A stretch of 64,000 nt of DNA from Bedellia somnulentella (Eukaryota > Arthropoda > Insecta > Lepidoptera > Bedelliidae): NCBI GenBank assembly GCA_963576735.1, contig OY755186.1, forward strand, positions 15,239,970 through 15,303,969, written 5' to 3'. This document shows, piece by piece, positions 20,880 through 31,902 of the stretch. Position numbers and translations under genes: made by a program. The notes beneath the pieces are model-generated. The model was not told where the DNA came from and searched no databases. It worked only from the letters and a program-made list of their open reading frames with translations. Within the stretch, counting starts at the first letter, position 1. Every line of letters begins with the position of its first letter.

Positions 20880-23800
20880 TCTTTGGATATAAGGGTTACT
20901 GTCTTGCAAATTTACTACTTTCGGGGCCCTGTTTAAGTCCCAGATTAGCTTATATTTCATTTATGTCATAAATTTCAGATATGTGTATTTGAAATGCTTT
21001 CACCCAAAATTGATTTAAAAAAATATACATTCGTTGTTGTAACATTAAATGATTTGCTTCAAACTTTATAGGATAGGGCTTGCAACATTCGAAAAGCAAA
21101 TGGCATTTAATGTATTCTATAACAAGTAACAGGTCTCAAGCGAATAGCCAAGAAATAGAATAACTTCGAATTGTAAGCTAAGGTCGCATAAGATTTAGTA
21201 GACGTAATAAATGTCACTAGAAGTGAACGGAAGACCTTTATGTTTGGTCCCAGCCGCGCCCTTGCTTTGTGCCAATCACAGTTCACTCAAAACATAGGTA
21301 GGCTTTATCCATGGAGCTAAAACAAAACGATGATTACCGCCATACAAAAGAAAACAACAGCTTTGATGATGTAAGACGTTTGAAGGATTTCTCAATAAAT
21401 AGTTAAAAAGCAAGAGTTTTCAGTAGTTTTGTGTTTGGATCTCCAAGATTACCCAGATTCCTGACTTTATGGACCGGCATGGCCTCATAGCCTCATAATA
21501 TTTCAGCAAAGATATAACACATTTCAAATTAAATCCGACATTTGCTGGAGTTCTAAACTCCAAATGCTACAAGGCATACATTTTGAAAAGGCATTTTATA
21601 GTTGCATTGCACAATGCATAAAACACTACTTTCTAGGTGTATACCTTTTACGAACAAGCTGTTAAGGCAGCAAAGCTTTTAAAGGAGTAAAGTACATCTG
21701 CGTCCGTGTAGATTGTATTAGCTAAGAGGGTCTTATTGTGGACATAGAATAGAATGACGTCAATGAATATCTAGATGTATTATCTGCAGCTGGGGTTGAA
21801 AAACCGGATGCTTTCATTAAAGAGCTTTTAACGAAGAAAAGCATCTACGAGTACATTGTGACTCGTGTCTCTTTAAAACTATAAAAAGAGTTATTTAGCG
21901 TCACATATTCTTTTTGCAATGTATTTTATTTGAGAAACAAATGTTAGCTGATCGTGACCACACTTATTCGCAAATTGTAAAGGTCATTGACGCGCAAACT
22001 TGTGTTTATAAAAAAATAGACTACACAATTACATTAGTATGCCAACTGTGCGTAGCCCGTACTGCATACAAATGTGAAGAATAACACTCAAAAGTAACCT
22101 GACCTATTTGAAATGGCGCGGTTAATGTGACCTTCGCGGCTTTATCGGGCGTTTTAGCTCTTCGGCTAATGGCCAGCTCGTGCAACTCGTCTAGGCTTAA
22201 AGTTGACTAGACAAGTTCTTACGACGTAAAAAGTAGTTTTTACTGACAAGGGTAACCTGCTTAGTAACAAGCGTAGTGTGGGCGTACCTCTTGTTATAAT
22301 AGTTACCTCGCTGAGCGCGGCGACATGCAGGCCAACGTGTTTACTTTACACTAAGAAACACAGCGCTATTCGCAATGTTTAGAATCGAAAATGGGGTTAC
22401 CCGAATAAGTAAATACTCTATTGTATGCCTGAAGTAATCCTACTGGACAATGCAGTGTGTTATTATTATAGGAGAAACCGTAGTATAAAAACATGGATGG
22501 ATGTGAAAATGTGATTAATACCGACCGCTCACGTTATGGTTACATAAGAGATAGATTGAATCCAAATTCATAGTTATATCACATTCAAAGTTACACGTGT
22601 AACGTTCTATGTTAGGTTACTGTATCTCGATGAAGAAATCTGCTGAATCACTACTTCAGCCTTAGCAACGAGCTTTATGACAATTAACTGAAAAAAAAAC
22701 ATTCAGAGAGCGCTATTCCAAGAGATTTAATAACAGCGGTATTTTAGAAAACGCGACATATTGCTGGTGTTATTTGTCGCCAGCCACACAAAGGGTTGTC
22801 AGAAATATCTTTGCCAACGTCATTGGGTCATTGCTCTTAAATGATTCCGCAAAACGGCTTGTGAACATTGGCTCTGAATAATTAATGTAGAACCTTTTTA
22901 ATTGAAGTAGTTTTTTTCTTGAAAACCTTGCTACGGTCATTAGTCATTCAGTTAAATAGGAATGATTAAAACATGGTTTATTTTATGTATGGGAAGCACC
23001 TCATGTTTTTAAAACTATTAAAATCTTGAAGCGGTTCACAAATAACATTAACAATAAATTTTCAATTACGTAGTTGTAATAGTTTTGGAAATAAATAAAA
23101 GCCATGGCACAAAAAATACTCTACAATCAATTAATCTTACCTGTAATCTGTACCTTGAAAATTATGCCCACTGTTTCATAAGTAAGGAATGTTTGGTCGA
23201 TTAACGGTCTTAATTTAATAATTTACTCGTAAAAATGGATATTTAAGGAGAAAAAATATGTGCGCATATGTTTTAATCATATTGCTAATGTTTTGCATAC
23301 CCATAATTATCATTTTGTTACAAACTAGGATGAACTTGGCGAGTACCGTGGATCATTAATTTTTATGTTTGCCAACCACCGCAAGAAAGGTTTTTTTTTA
23401 ATAATTCAAGTGTTTGAATTACTTGATAATGGGAAGTGCAGATGGTTAATTTATTATAATTATAATATGATTATTCGCTCACATTATCATGAGTATTTTC
23501 CCACATTGAGCTGATTTGAGCGGTTAGAATAAAATACGGGATAAAAATTGATACAAGGTTTCTTGAACCAAGCAAGCATGTTAAAATTGCAAGTTGACCT
23601 ATACTTAAAAAGAGGTGCTAATTTCTATGTATTTTAGCTTTAGGTAGACGGAAATGTATTCAAATATATATTTATATATATATAATAAAGTATATTGATA
23701 AATTAGCTCTCTTTACTATTGTAATGTATCGAGTATCTTAAAGCATCATATAAGACCAAATAAATATACGTATACATTTATACACTGAAAGCAGTATGTT

Positions 23801-24505
23801 TCTTATTCGCATATGAACGAGCCGGGGGTGCAAAGTTATTAGGTATTTCAGGGCTGCACCCCCTGCCCTGGTTTCACTGCGCGCCGGTAGAGGGCGGGGT
23901 TGTGTGGCCCGGTATGGTCCAATCTTATGAACTCTGCTGTCGAGCTCAAGTCAAACTTTTTGGTGTTGTGGAAAATATGTTTTTCATCCTTTTCATGTTC
24001 TTAGTTTAAAATTTAGTTTTAAAGAAGTAAGTATTTAAGAAGTTTTTGTAACGACTATGCAGTTTTGAATTAAGTTTTCAAATATAATTAACACAAAATA
24101 GGCTTTATGCTGGGGCTTCAAATGCCTTCGCATTGCACTTTAATATGTCATGTCTTATGTATGTTGAAACATAAATAAAATTATGTCAAGCAAATACAGT
24201 TTGGACAATCTGTGAATCATAATATCACAACTGAATTAATTGAATTAACCTTTGGTCAGAAATTCAATTTCCCAGAATAATTATGTCTTATTATTGAAAT
24301 TTATCACTGTTGAGTTCATGTATCTTGTTATTTATGTTCATTCCCAAGTAAATAACATAATAAACAGAAATTGCCACAACATATAATTTCCGTGACAAAA
24401 ATTCGGTTTGGTTATATGACTGTTAATAAGCAAATTACGTTCGAATCAGAAATCCACCTCTATCTAGTCACGATTTGGTCGGAAACTCTGTCTATAGTCA
24501 CGACA
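20880..24505. other. AT-rich intronic or intergenic DNA
   Basis: No gene recognised. A small GC-rich patch at about 23820-23930 (GAGCCGGGGGTGCAAAG, then TGCACCCCCTGCCCTGG) can form a short hairpin; its meaning is unknown. A few AT dinucleotide runs occur near 23665-23685. Confidence 0.5.
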
Positions 24506-24509
24506 ATCT

Positions 24510-25150
24510 ATCGGGAATATTGGAATCTACCTATATAAGTCCAGTAACTTTAACTAATGGATTGAAACAAGAACTTATTTCCGCTCTGCGTGTCGCCTCA
24601 TTGGCGTTGTTTTAAAATGGCGGTCTGCAAAAACGGCTTAGGAATGATAATTTTTGGTGACAATATAAGAAGAAACATACATAAATATATTCTTAATTTT
24701 CCATTAATTACTTAATTCCCCCATCCCATCTTAATTTAAATAGGCAGAGACTATTGATCTCCACTTTTTACGAACCTGGCAAAGCTCTCTAGCTTCGTTT
24801 ACATCCATCAATCTTTTCATACATGCTCTTTTATTCTTCATCCTTCGGATGCATGCCTTTTTGGGCACACTCAATATTTGGTCCAGGTGTGCCTCCGCGG
24901 TCGTCCTATACTCACATTACCTTCCACATTGGCTCTATAGGAGATACTATATCGGGAATATTTGAATCTATCTACCTATATAAATCTCTTTATCTTTAAC
25001 TAATGGGCTGAAACAAAAACTTATTTCCGCTCAGCGTGGTGCAAACCAACACGGCGTATCGCCTTGTTGGATATTTTCCTTTTTTTTTAATGGTTGACAG
25101 CAAAGACGGTTTACGGATAATAATTTTTCGTGACAACATAAGGACACATT
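24510..25150 (+). repeat. Pair of diverged direct repeats around an RTE tail
   Basis: Segments at about 24510-24670 and 24950-25145 match in order (CGGGAATATT, CTACCTATATAA, TTTAACTAATGG, ACTTATTTCCGCT, GATAATTTTT). Between them lies a minus-strand RTE fragment (24744-24950). Either two copies of an unnamed repeat or a local duplication. Confidence 0.6.
24744..24950 (-). repeat. RTE LINE 3' fragment
   Basis: Complement matches the LINE C-terminal coding end (CACTTCGTACGATCCTG-like, ATCCATCAATCTTTTCATAC, TTATTCTTCATCCTTCGG). It lacks the terminal GGCGTGA/TATG tail. Confidence 0.85.
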
Positions 25151-25686
25151 GATTTATCCAGCCAGGTGTATAATAATTTTATCTTATGCGACAGAGCTTG
25201 GCTTTATTCCTATGAAGAGCTTAAGAATAGTTTTAATATAACGGGCTCTAATTCCACTTATCCTTTACTTATAGTTACACGTATATAAAAAAAAAATTAA
25301 ACATGGGACAATAATGCGTTAAGTACAATATTCTCTGAACTAGGCATGTTTTGCCACTGATGACGATTTAATATAAAATTTAAACTATGTTCGGTGGGTA
25401 AAACAGATCAGAGAGAATCATATATTTATCCGCCTTTGAGCGTTTGAAATAAGAAAACGATGGTTATAGACAGGGGAATTCACCCGTCTATCCTACGGGA
25501 AGAAATACGGTTGAATCGTTATTAAACGTTACATGTATGGCATCTAACGTAAGTTTTGCTATAACTGGTTATTAATATCATAACACGGGATACTATAAAA
25601 TATGCAGGTCCTTGGTTGCTAAATGCGAACAGTATTGATCGCCTAAGAATAATTGAAAAACTCTTTAAAAATTAAAAGTATATGAT

Positions 25687-26506
25687 ATACTAGTGGATCG
25701 TCCCAGCTTCGCACGGGTAGCGTTGTTTTTTTAAATATCTGAGGTTTCTTTCTTCAGTCACTGCTCAAGCATTGTGAAATTCAGCGCAATGTTTTCAATT
25801 TATTAAATTAATAGCACTCCTTAAACAGTGTAGTTTGGTGATTTTGAATGCGCTTTAATGAACGGTTCAGTATTTCCGTTTAATAGCAAATTTTGGAATA
25901 AAACGCTATGAAGTATTTATAACAATCTACAAAATAAATCATTACGTGATGTAGGATGCAACTACTGGCGCCATCTAGTATGTTATATGTAAATTAGTAA
26001 AGATTTGGTTTTGGTCAAGGGCGCGATGGCTTATTTTCTGTATAATTTCGGTGTTTCTCTATCGATTTCTATGATTCTTTTTTTATTGAATAGGTAATAA
26101 TGTTACCTTTTTTAAATTAGAGATGAGTGAGAGGTTTACAAACGTAAGAGTAAACAAATATAATCATAATGTTCCGAACTGCTAAGCTATCAGGAATTAC
26201 ACGTGTTATTGTGAGTCAACAGTAAAAGATAGACATATACTGTTGAGAATTTTTTTTAGATAATTTTATGAAGAATATTTCCGCCACACATGATTTCTAT
26301 GTAAGTTTAACCATTAAGGCTGCACATGCGACGGAAGCTTAAAAAATGGAGTAACTTCTCCCGTTTTCCCCAAATTTCCCAAAATTCCCCTTTACTTCTC
26401 TGCTGGAAAGTATACAAAAACCTGCGCAGGAGTATCAAAAATAATTGTACCAAGTTTCGTTAAAATCCGTCGAGTAGTTTTTGTTTCCATAAGGAACATA
26501 CAAACC

Positions 26507-26548
<42 letters not shown>

Positions 26549-26772
26549 AATTTTACTGATTGCATTTTTGGCATCAGTATCGATCCCTAATCACCACCTG
26601 ATAGTTATTTTGAAAATATATTTCATGTACAGAATTGACCTCTCTACAGATTTATTATAAGTATAGATAGAAGATGTACCCCGCCAGTGTCGAAATTTTT
26701 CTTTCCTTTAATAACATCTTTTATTTATGAGTAATAATCCCCACATGAGGAATTCATGTCAAAAAACATTAA
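25687..26772 (+). mobile_element. Chimeric retroposon: CAGA repeat joined to a SINE-C tail
   Basis: A perfect 16-bp duplication ATTAAAAGTATATGAT (25671-25686, 26773-26788) encloses one unit. It starts ACTAGTGGATCGTCCCAGC, runs through the CAGA repeat ((CAGA)n at ~26510-26546, end ~26668), and finishes with ~90 bp of the 3' part of SINE-C (GTGTCGAAATTTTTCTTTCC, CCCCACATGAGG, CATTAAAT). A short minus-strand frame over the microsatellite is spurious. No protein is encoded. Confidence 0.8.
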
Positions 26773-26814
26773 ATTAAAAGTATATGATTTAAGAGGTCGA
26801 CATAGGATCCAAAA

Positions 26815-26952
26815 GGCCTGGCACGAGCGTTATTTTATCGTTACTCTGTCGGTTAGACTGAGATAAAATAAACGATACTGTGTAAGTGTGAAAGAGAGGG
26901 CAGTTTTATACCACGCGTTATCTAGTTAAAAGGTCACTCATTCTAACTGGGC
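26815..26952 (+). mobile_element. 130-bp MITE, copy 1
   Basis: Family of seven copies with termini near GGCCTAGCACGAGCG and CTCGTACTAGGC (inverted), and internal TATTTTATCG, CGGTTAGA, ATACGATACT and CGCGATATCTAGTTAAAA. This copy is diverged at its right end. Confidence 0.8.
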
Positions 26953-27469
26953 AGGATTATTTTGTGCGGGGCGAGGACAAAAGGCGTTTTTTTTTATTTA
27001 GTTTCCCGGTACGCTAAACACTAAACAATTTAGTATGTCACACTTTAAAGATTGAAAATGATTAATATATATCATAGTCATTAGTCTACTTAAATTGTAG
27101 AGCATGCCCTTAATTATACCGAAGAAGTAGCAGTAAACTTTTACATAACCTTGGTTCCAATTAGCCTTCAAATGGCTTAAAAAGTATAAAGACGATGACT
27201 TTTATGTATTTAGCTTAGGTACCAACCATACCCCGCCAGGGCGGCCCTCAGCTGCTCGGCATAAAGTCATGGTGAAGCCGCACAGGCCACAGGGCCAGCA
27301 GCAACCAATCCATTCTAGTGTCCAGTCCAACCAACCATCCATTCCAAAATAAGTGGGGCGATAGATGAGAATATTTACTGCACAATGGTCTTTCAAGAGG
27401 GCTTATGTCTTATAGTGATCAAAACAGCTAGAAATGAAGGAAAGAAGAAATGTTTCGTAAAATTTAACA

Positions 27470-27637
27470 TACATACATACTACATATACTCACGCCATTA
27501 GTTCTCATTAGGGTAGGCAGAGACTATTGATCGCCACTTCGTACGATCCTGACAAACCTCTCTAGCTTCGTTTACATCCATCAATCTTTTCATACATGCT
27601 CTTTTATTCTTCATACTTCGGACGCCAGCCTTTTTGC
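27470..27637 (-). repeat. RTE LINE 5'-truncated tail with TATG repeats
   Basis: Complement of ...CCTACCCTAATGAGAACTAA, then TGGCGTGAGTATATG and TATG repeats. Full tail structure retained. Confidence 0.9.
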
Positions 27638-27670
27638 GTTTTTGCGTATATTTAAGTTAGTTAATTTTAA

Positions 27671-28048
27671 GTCGACATGATGGTCCAGTGGGTAGAACAC
27701 CCGCCCGAAAACAGAAGGGCGTGAGTTCCAATCCTGAGTCGGGCCTACACCAATTTGTCTTTTCTAAAGTCATATGTGTGGTTAATTTATCATGGTTGTT
27801 AACGGTGAGGGAAAACATCGTGAGGAAACCCACATGGCTGAGTTGTACTTAGTCATGTGACAGTGTATTCGTACATAAACGGCGATAGGCCTGCCCCCTA
27901 TCACGTGAGTACACTGTCTAAGCAAAACGTGGGTACCTTCTCTGGACACTAGATGGCGCTGCCATGTGAGTTCAGAAGTATTGGTACCTCTGCCAACCCC
28001 TTCGGGGATAAACGGCGTGAACGTTTATGTTTATGTTTTATGTTTATG
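27671..28048 (+). repeat. SINE-B (tRNA-derived), full length
   Basis: Flanked by GTTAATTTTA on both sides (about 27660-27669 and 28048-28057). The head is tRNA-like, with box A-like TGGTCCAGTGGGTAG and box B-like GAGTTCCAATCCT. A body follows (GGGAAAACATCGTGAGGAAA, GGCGATAGGCCTGCCCCC), then the tail AACCCCTTCGGGGATAAACG, GCGTGAACG and (TTTATG)n. RNA polymerase III would transcribe such an element from the internal boxes. A second copy is at 55677-56017. Confidence 0.88.
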
Positions 28049-28451
28049 TTAATTTTATAAGTTTACATAGTTTACACTTCCGTAAATGCAACATGATATT
28101 CCCAATTTTCTTGGTGCATATCAATTGATGTATATCTTAAGAACGGTTTACATTTTTTGTACCTGAAGTAAGTTGTCTTGGGAAGGTTAGGTTATCTCCA
28201 AACTAGAAATATAACCAACTTAAACTAAGGCAAATCAGTTGTGTACGTATTTAGACATATAGTAGCGTTGGTGAATAATAGAACAGGTTACTCAATATTC
28301 GAATCCTATATTTAGACAGAGCAGCATTGCTTAAGATAAATTAATATTCCAAGAGCAAGTTTTGTAGGAGTAACATTTGCTATGCTTTCGAACGAGACAA
28401 TTGCATAACTGTTCATGTTTTATATCTCTATCTATCACTTCTACAAACTGT

Positions 28452-28990
28452 TACATACATATATATTCACGGCTCTTATTCCCTAAAAGAGGTAGGCAGC
28501 GCTTTAGAATACCATATTCCTCAGCCACTTTTGGAAGTTAAGTGGGGGAAAACCAACTCCAACCACATCGCACAATGATCGCTTTAAAAGCCCTAACATT
28601 GGGAAGTAATGGGTTAGTGCCTAAGCTGACAAACGACAGCGTCACAAACGTAGATAGTTCACAACGCGTTGTATTGATGCACCGTCACTCGACCCGCTAA
28701 GCGTTTGCAGGAACCATTGTTGTGGTACTTCTAGCGACACCCGCGGGAAGAAGAGGATTAGTGCCTAAGCTGACAATACATAGCATACTGCAAATATAGG
28801 CAGTTTATAATTATGTAAATGCTGAGTAGTGTAGACTTAGAATAGGACTGCCCCATTTCTGTGTTGCGGTTGTAAACCAATCACCAACGACCTTTATTTT
28901 TCAATATTTTCCCCGCAGCTTCCTAAACTGGCTAAAGAATTTCTTATTCTGAACCTCTAGCTACCCCTTTTCTAGGTATTTACAACCGTA
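28452..28990. repeat. Cluster of broken SINE-A copies
   Basis: A minus-strand copy with internal deletions (28452-28645), a minus head fragment (about 28738-28790) and a worn plus-strand copy (28826-28990). A further minus fragment lies at about 29465-29530. Multiple insertions into or next to older copies. Confidence 0.75.
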
Positions 28991-29100
28991 AGCCGTAAGA
29001 CATGTTTATAAATGTAGATAGTTACCTCGTTGTTTTGCTCCGCGCTCTCTCGTCGCTCGGCCCGCCAAACGTCTGCTGAAACCGTTGCATAGACGAGCAT

Positions 29101-29232
29101 GCCAGTACGAGCGGCCTTTTTAACTAGATATCGCGTGGTATACAACAGCCATCTCTGACGCACTTACGTATCGTATACTGTCATCTCATTCTAACCATTA
29201 TCGTGTCGATAAAATAGCGCTCGTACTAGGCC
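29101..29232 (-). mobile_element. 130-bp MITE, copy 2
   Basis: Well-preserved copy in reverse, GCCAGTACGAGCGGCC to CTCGTACTAGGCC. Confidence 0.88.
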
Positions 29233-29619
29233 TCCGGCCCGAGATGAAACATTCTATTTGGGTCAACTAGGCCGCGACGCTTTTTCGCTTCGCGCCTTTG
29301 CGGTGTAGTGTTGACTATTTCATATTTTATCTCGATGTTTTAAGGGATTTTCAAAGCAATTTGAATGCCACTTATCTTTGACATTTCTGCTAATATAACA
29401 CTTTCATACAGCACAAGAAACGCTCTGCACATGTAATATAAACTATGGTAATGGGTCCACAGCTAAAACACCTAAAATCCCCAAACCCTAATTAGCCTCT
29501 TACGACACCCTCGGGAAAAAAAGGGCTCGTGTTAAGCGACCCTCCACAGCTCTTACTTATAGAACTATGATGCATTATTCAGGTGTAATTGTTTAAAATA
29601 CCCATTTAAAGCAACACAG

Positions 29620-29840
29620 TTGCCGTGTAGTGCTGGCTTAGAATGTTACTACCCCTTTCTACCCTCGGGTGCCGTAAGAGGCGACTAAGGGTATGGTGGG
29701 CGATGCGGTTGGAGATCCATCATCAACGATACTTTATTGCTACCATCTTGACTCCTATCAACTTCCAAATGTGGCTGAGGAGTCTCAAGCTCCAAATCTC
29801 TGTTTACCCCTTTTTGGGATTTATGGCCGTTAGTATATGT
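29620..29840 (+). repeat. SINE-A with short internal deletion
   Basis: Flanked by AAAGCAACACAG (29608-29619) and AAAGCAACTCAG (29841-29852). The tail is only TAGTATATGT, so the TATG array is short. Confidence 0.9.
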
Positions 29841-30479
29841 AAAGCAACTCAGGTCGTCAGCAACAAACAACATTTAGTAATGCACCTCACCAAATTCGCT
29901 CTCGAATAGGTAGCTAATGTAACATTAAATTCCCAATAAACAAAAACGTCGTATAAGTAATTATGTGTACGACATAAAGTTGAATAGCTGTCCTATAACA
30001 GTAATTAGATGATTACTAGGTCCTATAGACGTATTTAATTTAACTATTTAGTCGTGCGACGAATATGTTATATTAAACTAGTCATAGCAACGTTGGCAAG
30101 ACTAAAGTGTATAACGTTTTATTTAAGTTTTAGCTAATACGTTTGTACGACCACGCAATAGTCATACTAACGTTACAGTCGAATAAACGTTTTCAACTGA
30201 CAAAATTTGGTGCTTGGCAAACCAGTATATGACATTTATATAATGCAGTAGTTGTATACAGGTTTTAACATTGACGTTTATAAAACGGTCACTAGTATGT
30301 CATACAGCAGTCAATTTAAGACACTTAAATGACTTGGTTGTTTGATTACAACTCAAATATAACTTTTATATTACATTATGTCCATTTAATGTCATGCCCT
30401 GACTTTATAGTCACATTAGAGTTAAGTTTTGACCTTAAAACGCCTTGGCCGCCATATTTACGTAACGTTTGATGCGAAA

Positions 30480-31364
30480 AATGATATCGAATATTCATGG
30501 AGAAAACTTAAACATAGTAAAGGTTTCAAAAAAACAGTATCTCGACATTACGAATTATTAAAAAGTACAAGGCTACCTTGGTATTAACCACAAATAATGT
30601 TAAAGAAGAAAAGGGTACAACGCAAGAGCAACAAATGGTTCAGTACTGATTTAGTTTATTAAGTATTAAAATATCGCTAAGGATTTTTTACGATATCGAA
30701 TTTTCTTTATATCAGTGAATGTTTTATTGATTGATAAATTTTAATAGCAATGTTAAAATGGTTTTATTTAATACATGTGATATTTTATTTAATTTTGTAA
30801 GCAGTTTAACAGTTGAATTTGTTAAAAGTGTTCCTAATGCGGCCACCATAAAATATATGGTAAACTTTTCATCAGTCATCTTTGTTTTGGTATTTATTAT
30901 ATTTTTTTTTTTTTTAAATGTAATGTTTTTAATTTCTCGCCGTGTAGTGTCGGCTTAGAATAGCACTACCCCGTTTCTGTACGTAAGAGGCGACTAACGG
31001 TATTGGGGCTTTTAAGGGATTATTGGTCGATGCGGTTGGAGACCCATCACCAACAACCTTTACTTAACCATCTTTTCCCCACTCAATTTTCTAGGAGCGG
31101 CTGAGGATTTTCTAATTCCTTAGCTCTGGATACCCCTTCTAGGGATTTGTGGCCGTGAGTATGTGTATGTATGTATGTATCTTTTCAGAAGACTATCTTA
31201 GTGATCATTGTCTTGTCACTGTCCAGTAAAAAGAAATGAATAATATAATCTTGGATACAGATAATGAAAAAGACAATACCTTTCAGGAGGATTTAAAATA
31301 TTGGACTCTTGACTCTAAAATTTCTTATCATGCACTCAAAAGTTTATACATATGTGTGATATGA
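30480..31364 (+). pseudogene. Remnant of a transposon-encoded gene, unidentified
   Basis: Two coding-like islands on the plus strand. The first (30489-30586) reads EYSWRKLKHSKGFKKTVSRH, then YELLKS. The second (31253-31364) follows a CTTTCAG acceptor and reads EDLKYWTLDSKISYHALKSL. The first has the W-R-K-L-x-x-S-x-x-F-K-K pattern, and the second the x-x-L-x-x-W-x-x-x-x-x-I-x-x-x-A-L pattern, of uncharacterised multicopy insect proteins I associate with DNA transposons. A SINE-A (30939-31180) lies between them. No complete frame remains, and the family assignment is from memory. Confidence 0.4.
30939..31180 (+). repeat. SINE-A, full length
   Basis: GCCGTGTAGTGTCGGC to (TATG)n, sub-type with GTACGTAAGAGGCGACTAAC. 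Duplication not resolved. Confidence 0.9.
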
Positions 31365-31795
31365 ATAACATCATTAAATCGGAATCTACGTATTTTGTAG
31401 AGAATGTCAAATGTTAAATTGTTGGCATTCCTTATAATGAATATGTATATTTTGTTCCTCACGTCCATACTTTGTTAAGGATTTATTCAAAATAAATTAA
31501 ATATAATTATTGATTTTAAGTATTTTAATTACCATGTCAAATCTTGAATAGAAAATTGTATGCTTATTGTAACAATAATTAGAATATGATACAAATATTC
31601 AACCATATTTCCGATAGAAGTTACTTATAAATTTTTCTTTACTTTTGCTAAGAATGGGTTTTACCTGAAATAAAGATAATTAATTTAGGTTAATGTTGAC
31701 ACATTAAAAAAAACTATTATAAAAATACATTTACATACCTTTTACATTTGGCGATTTACCTAATTTTAATTAACGAATATTGTTATAGTATGAAA

Positions 31796-31872
31796 ACGCA
31801 GAAAAACTAAGACTGGATGTGGAGGTTCCCGGCTTTCAGACCTCCACATCAGGTCTTATTTTTCTTCTGCGT
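31796..31872. repeat. 77-nt near-perfect hairpin
   Basis: ACGCAGAAAAACTAAGAC, then TGGATGTGGAGGT, pairs with ACCTCCACATC, then AGGTCTTATTTTTCTTCTGCGT. Arms are ~33 bp with two small bulges; the loop is about 10 nt (TCCCGGCTTTCAG region). It could be a mini-MITE or a miRNA-like precursor. Confidence 0.8.
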
Positions 31873-31902
31873 ATCTGTAATGCAACGCTATTTGTTATAT
31901 GT

